Source: Botryllus schlosseri (lineage: Eukaryota > Chordata > Ascidiacea > Stolidobranchia > Styelidae). Taken from it: 24,388 bases of DNA. Positions 1 through 9,570 of the stretch are shown here, piece by piece. The notes beneath the pieces are model-generated. The model had not been told where the DNA came from, did no database searches, and worked only from the letters and a program-made list of their open reading frames with translations. The stretch is from positions 1-24,388 of the forward strand of contig ATSW01014944.1 of the NCBI GenBank assembly GCA_000444245.1, in the 5' to 3' direction. How positions within the stretch are numbered: position 1 is the stretch's first letter; each line of letters opens with the position of its first letter. The position numbers and the translations under genes were made by a program.

Positions 1-33
1 GGGGGGCGATATCGCCCACGTTGGGAACCACTG
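1..33. mobile_element. Right end of a hAT-type element, cut by the window start
   Basis: The stretch ends in GGGAACCACTG, which reads CAGTGGTTCCC on the other strand, a common hAT terminal inverted repeat. Just inside it is a short palindrome around GCGATATCGC. The rest of the element and its left target duplication lie outside the window, so the family call rests on the terminus alone. Confidence 0.5.
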
Positions 34-448
34 ATCTAGAACTAGATAACCCCGGTAGAGCTGCTAATAAAAAACGTGAACCAAAATAGAGGATCAAATA
101 TGAAGCCTCGAGAAGCTGAATCAAATTGATATGGTCCAATACGCTACCCGTCTACACATCCGTGAGGATATAAACTATATTCGTTCCGATTTAAATCATA
201 CATGAGGATTGAGGATTGGTGAAGGTGAGCTCTGCGCAATGTAAGCACTGAGCCGTCTAAGGAACAGATACGTTGCTATTAGATTAATATACTGCTAGTA
301 CATCAACGTAAGCTTTGATCATTTTGTTTGCATTTAATTTATTTGTGATGTAAAAATGGATGCAGTGAAACGTACGATCAGGAAGTGACTGGTTGCTCTC
401 ACAAGTTACACCGGCCAATCACGAACAATCCGAACATTAACAAAATGC
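34..448. other. Non-coding stretch, nothing recognised
   Basis: There is no open frame of useful length, splice-like exon, tandem repeat or clear element terminus here. Base composition is like the flanking repeat-rich DNA. It probably lies upstream of the signal-peptide gene at 2147. Confidence 0.5.
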
Positions 449-610
449 AGTGATTTATTGGAGCCGTTTACTCGATGAGTTGAAAGTGACTCGTAAATTT
501 TCCTCCGGGTCACAAGTCAATCCACATTTTTGAAGCGCCAACTCAAGTCATTGGTGCAAAGTGACTTGGGTCAAGTCAAATTACGCGGAAAAGTTTACTC
601 GAGTCATGAC

Positions 611-1786
611 CAGGCGCGTAGCCAAGGGGGGGTTTCGGGGGTCGAAACCCCCTCCTTTAACGCGAAACCCCCTCCTTTAACGCGAAACCTTGCTCTTTTT
701 AAATGACCGCTCTGACGCTTATACTCGTTTGCAATTCAATATGTCATATTATCAGTATTGCGCGCGGCGAATTAACGAAAGGCGCGGCTAATTAACGAAA
801 GACGTGTTGCTAATTAGCGAGATTCGTCTGTGCGCATTGCACTGCACAGTGTAACGCGACACGATCTCCCGCTGAGATGATTGGCGAAATCAGGTCATTC
901 ATTGTCGCACGTTCGGCAATCATTAGTAGCCTGATTTAACGCGTCTCCAACAAGCCTAATTCCGCTGGCTTGAATAATCACATCTGCAATAGGCCCGCGG
1001 CGCACGATATCGTCACTGGCCTTCACAATCACATCTGCATTGGCTTGGTGTGCACGATATCTTCGTAGGCCTACACAATCGCATCTGGAATAGGCCTCGT
1101 ACTAAAGATATCGCTAGCCTAACTACCGCGTCGTGGGCCTACCATGCTTTGGCTCCTATTTCTCGATGGCTTAGATAAAATGCTATTAAGTATATGCTGA
1201 TTAGCGATTGTGATTAAAGAGTTACATCTCGTAACTGAATGACATCGAATATCCGCAATCATGTTCGACGCGTGCGTACATGCGCAATTGATTTCCACTA
1301 GTCTTCAGCTATAGTCCAGTAGGCTTGAGTTATAAGAGGTAAAGGTTTGAACCACCTGAAATCGGCGTCATTATAGCACATATTCCATAAAAACTCGTAC
1401 ATTTTTACTTGCCTAAATCGTCGCCGAGGCTACGTAAGACGCAAGACGCATTGATGAGCGGGCGTATTTAATTGTTGGACGCTTTGACAAGCGCGCGAAT
1501 TTAATTGTTCAGCGCGTTGATAAGCGCACATATTCAAATGTTCGACGCGTGCGTATTTCATTGTTCACGACAGATCAGGGAGTCGCTAATTAACAGCACT
1601 TCCGGACTCGTCGAAAAGCTTATCGTACGCCTATAATCGCCAACACGGGGATGTTGTATGATCGTTATTTACGCATCGCATGTACTTAACCCTAATGAGT
1701 CAATGCTACGTTACTAAATTCGGAAAAAATCGAAACCCCCCCTTTTATTTCAAACCCCCCCTATTTTTCGGCTGGTCACGCGCCTG
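611..1786 (+). mobile_element. hAT MITE, copy A (1176 bp), with perfect 8-bp target duplication
   Basis: It starts CAGGCGCGTAGCC and ends with CGCGCCTG, and is flanked on both sides by GTCATGAC (603-610 and 1787-1794). Terminal CAG...CTG with an 8-bp duplication is diagnostic of the hAT superfamily. The subterminal regions carry runs of GGGGTTTCG and CGAAACCCCC. The interior (about 757-1360) is a core of degenerate units of roughly 47 bp containing CATCTGCAATAGGC and GATATCG. There is no coding capacity. The subterminal sequence resembles that of the autonomous hAT at 20341, a plausible source of transposase. A second copy, inverted, is at 5038-6272. Confidence 0.9.
757..1360 (+). repeat. Shared MITE core, copy in hAT MITE A
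   Basis: The core begins with GCGCGCGGC and AATTAACGAAAG motifs and runs through CACGATCTCC, GCGTCTCCAACAAGCC and several units with CATCTG(C/G)AATAGGC plus GATATCG. It ends past GATTAGCGATTGTG and AGGTTTGAACCACCTGA. The same ordered landmarks occur at about 3660-4165, in reverse and rearranged inside 5038-6272, and in diverged form inside the TA-flanked MITEs at 2323-3047 and 18955-19764. Confidence 0.75.
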
Positions 1787-1830
1787 GTCATGACTAAAGT
1801 CAAGTCAGGACTCGAGTCATCCCATCACTG

Positions 1831-2044
1831 GCATTAGCCAATTTGTTGCACATCTGAACAAAATGTTAAGTATCTTCATCTTTTTGTACAACTATTCTCG
1901 GTTAGTGTGTGCGAATGAAATTTATTTTACAAAAAAAGTGCGAATGGAGCTCTAAAAGGTTGAAAAGCACTTTTATTCATCATAGCTCACATAGGGTGTT
2001 GCATCCCCCTTGAAACATTCACACCCCATTGTTTAGAACCACTG
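1831..2044. mobile_element. hAT-type terminal fragment ending at 2044
   Basis: The stretch ends GTTTAGAACCACTG, which reads CAGTGGTTCTAAAC on the other strand, a standard hAT-like terminus. The bases inside (about 1970-2040) suit the subterminal part of such an element. No left end or matching 8-bp duplication was found, so its extent is uncertain. Confidence 0.4.
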
Positions 2045-2070
2045 CTTCCAATTATTGTGACTCATCAATA

Positions 2071-2146
2071 TTGCTTATTTTGACAGGAATAGGATTGGAG
2101 AGGTTGCTCAGCATATTATTGTATTGTGACATTATACTTTGCAATA
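2071..2146 (+). promoter_or_regulatory. 5' leader of the secreted-protein gene with a possible splice acceptor
   Basis: A pyrimidine-rich TTGCTTATTTTGACAG ends at 2086, only 60 bases before the ATG at 2147. It could be the acceptor of a 5'-UTR intron or, if the host is a tunicate, a spliced-leader trans-splice site. No convincing TATA box is seen nearer the ATG. This is inferred from sequence shape only. Confidence 0.3.
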
Positions 2147-2201
2147 ATGCTTTCGCAAGGCTTGTTGTTAGCAGCTCTTGTTCATATTACACATTCTCAA
2201 G
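2147..2201 (+). CDS. Exon 1 of a secreted protein: signal peptide
   Basis: The exon reads MLSQGLLLAALVHITHSQ and then one base of the next codon before a strong donor, CAAG|GTAAGT at 2202. The peptide has the usual signal-peptide shape: a short polar start, a hydrophobic core LLLAALV and a small polar C-region. The phase-1 end matches the phase-1 start of the exon at 13793. Joining them gives a Gln-Asp junction (SQ-D) with no break in frame. A separate signal-peptide exon followed by a phase-1 intron is a common layout for extracellular proteins of animals. The intron of about 11.6 kb is nearly all transposons. The product family is not recognised. A missed small exon inside the intron cannot be excluded. 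Confidence 0.65.
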
Positions 2202-2322
2202 GTAAGTCCTTATATCAGTCGTAGGGCTTACTCAAACTCATCATCATCACTTTACCTCGAAATATATAAGTTAACGTAGTTTGTCAGCACAGTACTGGAT
2301 TTAAATGTGAGTGTGTAGAGTA

Positions 2323-3047
2323 CTGTAATTTTCCATGTATAATGTGCAAAATTTTACTGATATTTTGCCCTAAAATAGGCGGATGCGTATCATACATGGG
2401 AACAACAAGCCTTGAAAAAAATCTCCCCCAATAAAAAACTTGAAATCACACCTTCATGTTTCCAATCGCGCATCACTTCCAGCCATCGTGCCCAGTAATT
2501 CGTATTATAGAGTGTAACTCGCTGCCAATTAGCGAGAGTCGTCTGCACGGCACCCGATCTCCTGCTGAGTTAGTTTGTCGTTTGTACATTCGCGAAATTA
2601 GGTCGTTGATTGCTGCACGCGCCCGCGGCAATACTCGCTACTTCATCGCGTCAACGACAGCCCTTACCAATCGCATACACATAAGGCCATGTGCGCAAGA
2701 TATAATCGCTTGCGTAATCAGTCGCATCTCCAACAGGCCTGGTGCGTACGACATAACCGTTGGCCTGAGCAATCGCGTCTGTAATAGGCTTTGGCTGCTA
2801 TCTACTATTGTTTAGAGACAATCCCGTTAATTGTATAATGATTAGCGATCGTTATGTCATGATTGTTCAACAGTGACATCTCAAAACAGAATCACATCGT
2901 ATACTAAAACTCAACTACTCATGTGCTGCGAATGCAGGGTGTGCGTACTATGCATGGGTATTGGGTACAGGCTTTTCCCCAGAATTTGCATGGCATTTCA
3001 AGGGTGCGTATTATACATGGGGGCGTACTATACTTTGAAAATTATGG
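2323..3047 (+). mobile_element. TA-flanked MITE, first copy (about 725 bp)
   Basis: The left end is TA then CTGTAATTTTCCATGTATAA and the right end is GAAAATTATGG then TA. The inverted termini with a TA on each side fit a Tc1/mariner-like or pogo-like target duplication. Near each end is a nested inverted motif, GCGTATTATACATGGG at the right and its partner CCATGTATAAT at the left. The interior (about 2500-2890) is a diverged version of the core found in the hAT MITEs, with TTGGCCTGAGCAATCGCGTC and GATTAGCGATCG. It has no transposase; open frames across it are chance. Confidence 0.8.
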
Positions 3048-3316
3048 TAATCTAGTCGGCTGCATACAGAAATATATGTGACAATATAGGTCATAGTTGG
3101 GCAAATTACGGCACTCAATACTAAAACACAACTATTCATGTACTGCGAATGCAGGGTGCGTACTATGCATGGGTACAGGCTTTTCCCCAGAATTTGAATG
3201 CCATTTTAAGGGTGCGTATTATACACGGGGGCTTTGAAAATTACAGTAATCTGGTCGGTTGCATAGAGGAATGTATGTGACAATATAGCTCTAGTTATGC
3301 AAATTACGGCACTCAA
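2901..3316 (+). repeat. Tandem duplication of about 200-217 bp across the MITE's right boundary
   Basis: Unit 1 (2901-3117) and unit 2 (3118-3316) both begin ATACTAAAAC, both contain the MITE right end with GCGTATTATACA(T/C)GGG, and both run on through about 70 bp of flanking DNA to CAAATTACGGCACTCAA. The duplicated segment includes sequence on both sides of the MITE terminus, so it arose after insertion and not by transposition. The units differ by scattered substitutions and a gap of some 20 bp. Confidence 0.85.
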
Positions 3317-3655
3317 CGACATTTTGTGCAGCCCATAAAAGCATCAAGAAATGCTATAAAATCATTGATAAAACGCCTACTAAAAATCTAATTGCAGCAT
3401 CGATTAAACCTTTTCTTGATATATATCACCAGAATATTGATGAGCTATATTCCTATTATAGTGCTTTGCGTAGGCGCCGAACCTGGGTATGCAAGGTATG
3501 CCACGCTCCCACGCATACCTATACATTTCTGTAGGTATGCGGCTTACCTAGAACTCGGTTTGGCATGTATCGGCATAATACCCCGATTGTGTGATTTAGA
3601 ACAAATCGCAACGTATTTCCGTTTACGACATTACCTGCTGCCGCTCATGTGCGCG
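3317..3655. other. Non-coding stretch with a small hairpin
   Basis: No gene is recognised. A short inverted repeat, GCATACCTA and TAGGTATGC (about 3512-3541), would fold into a small stem-loop. A related GGTATGC lies just upstream. An 89-residue open frame covers this stretch but lacks similarity to anything I know. Confidence 0.4.
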
Positions 3656-3659
3656 AGGT

Positions 3660-4165
3660 AACCCGTTGCGCGCGGCCAAATAGCGAGAAGCGTGTGGCCA
3701 ATTAGCTAGATTCTTTATGCAAAATGGAACGCGACACGATTTCCCAATGAGATGATCGCGAAATTATGTCATTGATTGCGTCTCCAACAAGCCTAGTTTC
3801 ACTGGCTTGAAGAATCACACATGCAGTAGGCGCGATGCGGACTATATCATCGCTTGCCTACACAATCACATCTGCAACAGGCCTGGTACGAAAGATATCA
3901 TCGCTGGCCAATTATCGTGTCTCGGGCCTAGCATGCGCTGGCTCAGCTCCTATCTTTCGATGGCTTGTAGACATACCGTTAGGTGTATGCTGATTAGCGT
4001 TTGTGATTAAAGAGTGACATCGCCAAACTGAATGTCGTCGAATGTCCGGAGACATGTACGATTGTGCATGCGCCGTGCATGCGTGATTGGATTCCGCAAA
4101 TATCAGAAGATGTGTGTCAAGGCTTTAGTTGTAAAAGATGAGAAAGGTTTGAACCACCTAAGGAG
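3660..4165 (+). repeat. Shared MITE core, orphan copy without recognised termini
   Basis: This copy follows core landmarks in the same order as 757-1360: GCGCGCGGCC, ACACGATTTCCC, GCGTCTCCAACAAGCC, units with CATCTGCAACAGGC and GATATCATCGC, GATTAGCG, GTGACATCGCCAAACTGAAT and AGGTTTGAACCACCTAA. Neither the CAGGCGCG terminus nor the TA-flanked CCGTAATTTT terminus is present at its edges. It may belong to a third element type or be a remnant whose ends have been lost. Confidence 0.65.
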
Positions 4166-4229
4166 GGCCGTAAAAGTACTTCGGCAGTACCCTAAAAAAC
4201 TATTGTCTTGGGCACCCATAGCGTGATAA

Positions 4230-5029
4230 ACCAAACTCATGAGGGCTTGGCCCCCCCTTCGCGTGATTTCGATGGTCAAAGTTTATGTGGCCTGGTCGCC
4301 CTAGGAGCCAAAATTTTCTACAATGCATGAATGAAATAGGTTGTAATTGCATATATATGTCACTATAAACTTTCTATCCTCTCAGCCCACGTCATCATAT
4401 TTACCAGTAGCGCTGAGTGAGCGGTTGTATTGGAAAATGAAAGCCACGTAATCAACAATTGAACATATTCGGGCGTGCCCGTTGGTGCATAAACGTATTA
4501 AACTAAAGTAACCACATGATTCAAAATTGGTATTTCATCACTGTCAAATAATTTTCTCTGGTGGATGTTATTTGTCCTGTGGGGTGCAGATTGCGACGAC
4601 ATGATAATTCGGCACGAGTGATTTAAGCACCTATGGACAATTAGACTTATATGCATCGAATTTTACGGTCAACATAAAGGGCAATCCTCTTCGGTTAAAA
4701 TTTTCTCGCTGACGATCTTTTTGACACACTACTCGGAGTCTCATATTCTTCCGTGGGGGAGTCGTAAAACGTGATGTTTAATTTATGTTCATTGTTCATT
4801 TACCGGAATAATTCAGGGCACCCTTCAAGCTAACCGATTGGGGGTTCGGGTTGCAGCAGTTTCGGTCTTGCTGAGAGGTCAATACTCGGTCGGTCTTTTT
4901 GGAACTTTGGTATTGAATATTTCGCGCTTTAATCGCGCTCCAGGACCATTCGACTATAATAAACCATATAATAATTGTATGTGGTATATCCATGGTCACA
5001 TCAAGGTTGTTATAACAACAATCGGGTAC
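4230..5029. other. Non-coding intron stretch, nothing recognised
   Basis: No element terminus, tandem repeat or credible exon was found. Short open frames on both strands (for example 4838-5107) run into the adjacent hAT MITE and are not supported as genes. Confidence 0.45.
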
Positions 5030-5037
5030 GGTGTCAT

Positions 5038-6272
5038 CAGGCGCGTAGCCAGCCGAAAAATATGGGAGGGGTTTGAAATGAAGAGGGCGGGGTTTCGATT
5101 TTTATAGCATCAATTCATTAGGGTTAAGTAATGCGTAAATGACGATTATACAATCGCCTCGCGTTGACAAACTTACGCGTATGATAAGCTTGCCAGTGTG
5201 TCCGGAAGTGCTGTTAATTAGCGAGTCCCTGATCTCTCGCGAACAATTGAATACGCGGGCTTTCTCAACGCGTATTACGCGCGTATCAACGCATATTACG
5301 TAACATCGGCGACGATTTGCACAAGTCAAAATGTCCGAATGGTGCGGGACAGGCAAAGCAAATGCGATGGTATAGTTCGCACCGGGCCTATTGCAGATGC
5401 GGTTCTTCAAGCCAGTAGAACTAGGCTTGTTAGAGACGTGATAAATCAGGCTAGCAACGATTGCCGAGCGCGCGCCAATCGATGACTTAATTTCGCAATC
5501 ATCTCAGCGAGATCGATTCTCGCTAGTTTTTGCCGTGCTGGGTGCAATCGTTGCTAGCCTGATTTATCACGTCTTTAACAAGCCTAGTTCTACTGGCTTG
5601 AAGAACCGCATCTGCAATAGGCCCGGCCAATTGGCCGCGCGCAAGCCGGGCCTGGCTGTGTTGCAAAAAATGTTAGCGTAGATTGAAGAATGCCGTTTGA
5701 ATACAATGTTCTTCAGATAACCTGTTGCTATTTCTTCGTTCTTTGTTGATATTAAGCCGTCAAATTGTAGATCAAAGTTGCGTTGCCGTGTATCGGTGAA
5801 TGCGTGAGATTAAGCATCCAATTGTTGAAGCATAGACCTAATTGAGTTCTAGATTTGATGAGATCGCGGACCACGCGACAATTATGAATTACGCGTCGCC
5901 AGTGAGGTGAATACTGCAATACATCCGATATTATTAATACTGATTACGCGCGTTCGGAAAAGTGACGCGACGAGTTGTAGCTACACTGTGACTGTGATTA
6001 CATTATACGATATAACGACCTTGTCTCCCTTGCACGCACATGAAAAAAAGCCCTCTCTCGTCTACTGTGCACACGAGAGAAGACGCGAGAAAAAGGCCAT
6101 CATATGTATCGGTCATGTCATTGCGCAAGAGCGTGCTACAAATTAGCTTGTGCTACCGACCGACGAAATATTGAAATGCATCGAGAGGGGTTTCGCGTAA
6201 ATGGAAGGGGTTTCGCGCTTCAAAAGTCGGGGGTTCCGACCCCCGAACCCCCCCCCCCCGGCTACGCGCCTG
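5038..6272 (-). mobile_element. hAT MITE, copy B (1235 bp), inverted, with perfect 8-bp target duplication
   Basis: The element begins CAGGCGCGTAGCC and ends GGCTACGCGCCTG, and is flanked by GGTGTCAT on both sides (5030-5037 and 6273-6280). Its left half matches the right half of the element at 611-1786 read on the opposite strand, including GTCCGGAAGTGCTGTTAATT and the GGGTTTCGATTTTT subterminal segment, so the two are copies in opposite orientation. The right end carries a long run of C before the terminus. Its interior has been rearranged, including an inverted duplication described separately. It has no coding capacity. Confidence 0.9.
5382..5626. repeat. Inverted repeat with 83-bp arms inside hAT MITE B
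   Basis: The arm at 5382-5464 is the reverse complement of 5544-5626 with one mismatch that I can see (GTTAGAGAC against GTTAAAGAC in the same sense). The spacer is about 79 bp. The arm contains core landmarks such as GCCAGTAGAACTAGGCTTG. The near-perfect match compared with the diverged surroundings suggests a recent duplication. It would fold into a strong cruciform or RNA hairpin. Confidence 0.9.
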
Positions 6273-6280
6273 GGTGTCAT

Positions 6281-6719
6281 ACCCTGTGGTGCGAACCCTC
6301 CTGAATTCCCGACGATTTGGCAATACGGGGAAATTAATGGTATTGGACTTGTCTTAGTGCTTTGTGTAACTATAAGTAAGTCAACTGAGAATGGGATGCA
6401 TATATCTGCTCACATTGAATTTAGTACTGTACCCAGTTATTTATTTTAAAATGAATGAATTCCAAACAAAGCAACTCATATTACATAACATTCATGTGAG
6501 GTCGTGAACCACAACACGAGATAGTATCATCCTTTATGATACGATGAAGTAATATTCTGACGATTTAATTTTGTAGCTCTCAAATACAAGTATATTTATT
6601 ATTCATTTCGTGCACAAAGCTTCAAGATTTATTTTATGTACAAGAGGCTCTCACTCTCAATCAAAAGTGAAATACAGCGCCTCCTTCTTCGATTTTCACA
6701 TGCTGTGCGCTGCGGGATA
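6281..6719. other. Non-coding intron stretch, nothing recognised
   Basis: AT-rich sequence between two mobile elements, without element termini, repeats or exon signals that I can support. Confidence 0.45.
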
Positions 6720-7107
6720 TACCGTAATTTTCCATGTATAATGCGCAAAATTTTACCGATTTTTTGCCCTATAATAGGGGGTGCGTATTATACATGGGTA
6801 CAGCAAGCCTTGAAAAAAAATCCTTCGATCAAAAACTTGAAATCACACCTTTCTTCATGCATGTTTAAATTGCGCATCACCTCTAGCCATTGGGCCCCGT
6901 AATTCGTATTATAGAGTGTAACCCGCTGCCAAATAGAGAAGCGTGTTGCCAATTAACGAAAGCGTGTTTCTAATTAACGAGAGTCGTCTGCAAAGCACGC
7001 GATCTCTTGCTGAGTTCGTTTGCCGTTTGTACAGGGGCGAAATTAGGTCCCTGATTGATTGCTACAAGCGTGTGCGGCAATCCTTGTTGATTCATCGCGT
7101 CAATTCA

Positions 7108-7373
7108 TTCAAATTAGGTTTGTTGAAGGTAACACTTTCACACTTGTTCATTTATGTCCTGCTTGACACTTTTTCGCCTTCTTTGACACCTGGGGTTGCA
7201 TAGTCTGACCTTTAACCTCGCTTTTTTGTTCATGTTTTTGAAAATCACTCATGCGTGACTTCATTTTCGATTGCAAATATATCTTGGTGACCAGGTGATG
7301 TCATCAAGTGTAAGGTATCATTGGAAAGCTCTTGACAAGAGCTTTTAAAAACAAAAATAACATTAGTGACTTT
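7108..7373. repeat. Left terminal inverted repeat of the long-TIR transposon
   Basis: It runs from CAAATTAGGTTTGTTG through CATAGTCTGACCTTTAACC, AAAATCACTCATG and GGTATCATTGGAAAGCTC to ATTAGTGACTT. Read on the opposite strand it matches 10497-10313 and 9806-9736 with an estimated 75-80% identity. Long repeats of this kind are unusual for Tc1-like elements and help to define the family. Confidence 0.8.
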
Positions 7374-7729
7374 TGAATCGTAACTTACCATAAGAGCGCC
7401 ATGAAGCTAGCTTGCAAATTTATTCAAAATCCTCGCCCTTTTTTAACAAGAGCAAACTCTGTAAAGCGACTCATTCTACCTTAATTCTATATACAGTACC
7501 GTGCCAAGTGTTTTATACATAAGGTAGTCAGTATAATTCAAACAGATAATTGCTGACATAAATTATGCTGACAATAATTTGAGATATTTTTGAAAATAAT
7601 ACATTCGGGCAACGTTCAGCACTAAACAATGAAAGGAACAATGACAATCAAATTCAATATGAAGGTCCTGCGGGTTCTTTAGTTTTCATACTATTAGATA
7701 ATAACTATTTGCTCATATCAGATATCTAT

Positions 7730-9018
7730 TTATCTTTGATGATATGTCTTCCAAACTTGTATGACTTTCAGTGCTGATTCCTTTGTCAGTTGGTATTGTC
7801 CCCGATTATTAAATAAACAAGGAACGTCAACTGTGCACAAAATGTGCTGGAACGGTGTCCTGCAAGAATCTTTATTTTGCGGCCAGTGAAAAAACTCTGA
7901 TGGGCCTTTTGGGTGCATGAATTCAACTAAGGCATCATTGTTTGGCTTTTCAATTTCTGTGACCATGCCAATGTACCAGTTTTCATCATAAACGCACCAT
8001 ACAAATTTGTTTTTGATAATTTCAGTTTGAAGTAGATGTTCTTGGTTTTAGTCTTCATCTAATTCAACTTCCAATACACACTGTTTGTCTTTGCTGACAC
8101 GTTTTGCTCCCAGTTTGGTTGATGACAATGGCCTAAAATGATGGAATGCCCGAGTACCTTTGACTGTGGTAGCGAGCCGAAATCGATGTTCCAAAAAAGC
8201 TTTCGTAGCATCCAACTTGTCTTTGAGCAAATTATCAAATTTTATTTCTGAGACTTCTTTCATGCAATAGGACATCATTTCTTCCACGTTCAAAATCTGA
8301 CCATTCAGTGGGCGTCTCAGACTTTCCATTGCTGTAGCTCGGTTTACAGTGCCACCAATGCCATCACATGACGATTTACCATGGCTCGTGGCAAAAAAGG
8401 ACCACGCAGCATCCACTTTGAAGTCAGCTTTGTGCTTGCACAAATTGTAAAATGATTTTCTGTTTTTGTACTGGGCAGCGCAACCATCGCTGAAATATTC
8501 CACATTGTCCAAGTTGTGAATTGTACTTTTGAGAACTTCAATTTTTTTTTTACTGAATCAGATACACCATTACTGCATCGTGCAACAACTCTTCCGATAA
8601 AAAGCATAGATTTAAATGCAAAATATCGTTGCTTGCAGACTTGTAGTAGCAAACTACCGGGTGCACAGTGCAGCATTGGTGAGTCCAATGATACCCTTGC
8701 GCTTCATCTTGAATGTGGAAAGAATAATTTTCCGCAAAATCCATTAATACAAGTGCTGTTTGCTGATCCATATCTTGTTTTCGTTTTTTCAAATATAAAG
8801 ACTGTGAATGCAAAATTTGACGATGTGGTGCTAAATCTGCAAGCTTTTTTAATATCAACTGAATAAATTCAGTTATGGTTAAGGTTTGAGTTATTAGATC
8901 AGTTCGGTCAACTGACATCCACTGGTTGGACGAAATAAGTTCATCCACATCCTCAAATTTAATACCGTACAACCTGTTATGAAAGTAAAATTGTAATAAT
9001 TTTTTGAAATCAACAATT
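7730..9018 (-). pseudogene. Decayed DDE-like transposase of an unnamed invertebrate family
   Basis: The minus strand encodes about 430 residues in three readable blocks. The first begins by 9018 (GKIVDFKKLLQFYFHNRLYG) and includes DFAENYSFHIQDEAQGYHW, followed by HPVVCYYK. The second (about 8530-8051) includes YFSDGCAAQYKN and FFATSHGKSSCDGIGG. The third (to 7730) contains WYIGM and FMHPKGPSEFFHWP, a small C-terminal domain. The acidic residues in DFAENY and YFSDG are good candidates for two of the DDE metal ligands. There is one frame change at a run of nine A near 8530-8540 and one in-frame stop at 8048-8050; reading continues in frame beyond it with NQEHLLQTEIIK. The N-terminus is missing or lost around the foldback insertion at 9027. 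I recall very similar proteins, annotated as uncharacterised, from hydra, aphids and other invertebrates, but I cannot name the superfamily. Confidence 0.75.
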
Positions 9019-9081
9019 TTTCCAACGATTACCAGTGAACCCAGCCCTCGGTAAACCCAGCCTCACAAACCCAGCCCTCGG

Positions 9082-9144
9082 TAAACCCAGCCTTCGGTGA
9101 ACTCGGCCCTCGGTGAACTCGGCCCTCGGTGAACTCGGCCCTCG
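9082..9144 (+). repeat. Tandem 16-bp units in the foldback element's left arm
   Basis: Units of CTCGGTGAACTCGGCC repeat about four times, adjoining related units CTCGGTAAACCCAGCC. The same units occur inverted at the right end of the element and again near 9325-9350. Confidence 0.8.
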
Positions 9145-9368
9145 GGAACTTTTGTAATTAAGTGTATTAACAAGTATTATTATGAATTATTAAACTAATA
9201 ATGTTATTATCAACTGATTTGTCGATCTTGTAAGGAGGTCAGGGCATGCGTAGATCACGCAGTCACGGCCTGAACAGATCACGTGATCACGATTGCGCAA
9301 GCGCCAAGCGCGGCCTTACAAACTCGGCCCTCGGTGAACCCGGCCCTCGTTAAATTTTGTATTCACCG

Positions 9369-9570
9369 GCAACCCTAATATCCCCCTCCCCCAACCTAAT
9401 ATCCCACCCCCGGCAACCCTAATATCCCACCTCCGGCAACCCAAATATCCCACCTCCCCCAACCCTAATATCCCACCTCCAACAACCCTAATATCCCACC
9501 TCCACCAACCCTAATATCCCCCCTCCCCCAACCCTAATATCCCACCTCCGGCAACCCTAATATCCCACCC
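9369..9570 (+). repeat. Minisatellite of about nine units, 20-24 bp each
   Basis: The consensus unit is CAACCCTAATATCCCACCTC followed by a variable CGG, CAC, CAA or CCCC. About nine copies follow one another with small length differences. It is interior to the foldback element. The CCCTAA piece is incidental; the unit is not a telomere repeat. Confidence 0.85.

Larger units (their letters stand above)
470..1830. mobile_element. Older hAT-type MITE rich in CTCGAGTCA / AAGTCA, split by another hAT MITE
   Basis: The segments 470-602 and 1795-1830 are full of short repeats of GAGTCA, AAGTCA and their complements (for example GACTCGAGTCATC near the right end). The right edge CCATCACTG reads CAGTGATGG on the other strand, which suits a hAT terminus. 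A CAGTGAT at about 450 may be the left terminus, but the bases flanking the two ends do not match as a target duplication. The element at 611-1786 interrupts it cleanly, so this one is older. Confidence 0.5.

Noticed and set aside
449-602. CAGTGAT at 450 as the definite left end of the older CTCGAGTCA-rich element
   Set aside because: The flanking 8-mers at the two proposed ends do not match, so the boundary is left open.
2456-2815. 119-residue plus-strand open frame
   Set aside because: It lies wholly within the TA-flanked MITE core, is not kept open in the copies at 6722 and 18955, and has no domain character.
5102-5410. 102-residue minus-strand open frame
   Set aside because: It is inside hAT MITE B and partly in one arm of the hairpin. 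The equivalent region of copy A has no matching frame.
8344-8866. Frames of 114 (minus) and 116 (plus) residues over the long-TIR transposase
   Set aside because: They are shadows of the transposase frames, which carry the recognisable motifs.
9369-9570. CRISPR array or telomere repeat
   Set aside because: Units are contiguous with no unique spacers, and the period is 20-24 bp. It is a minisatellite inside a foldback element.
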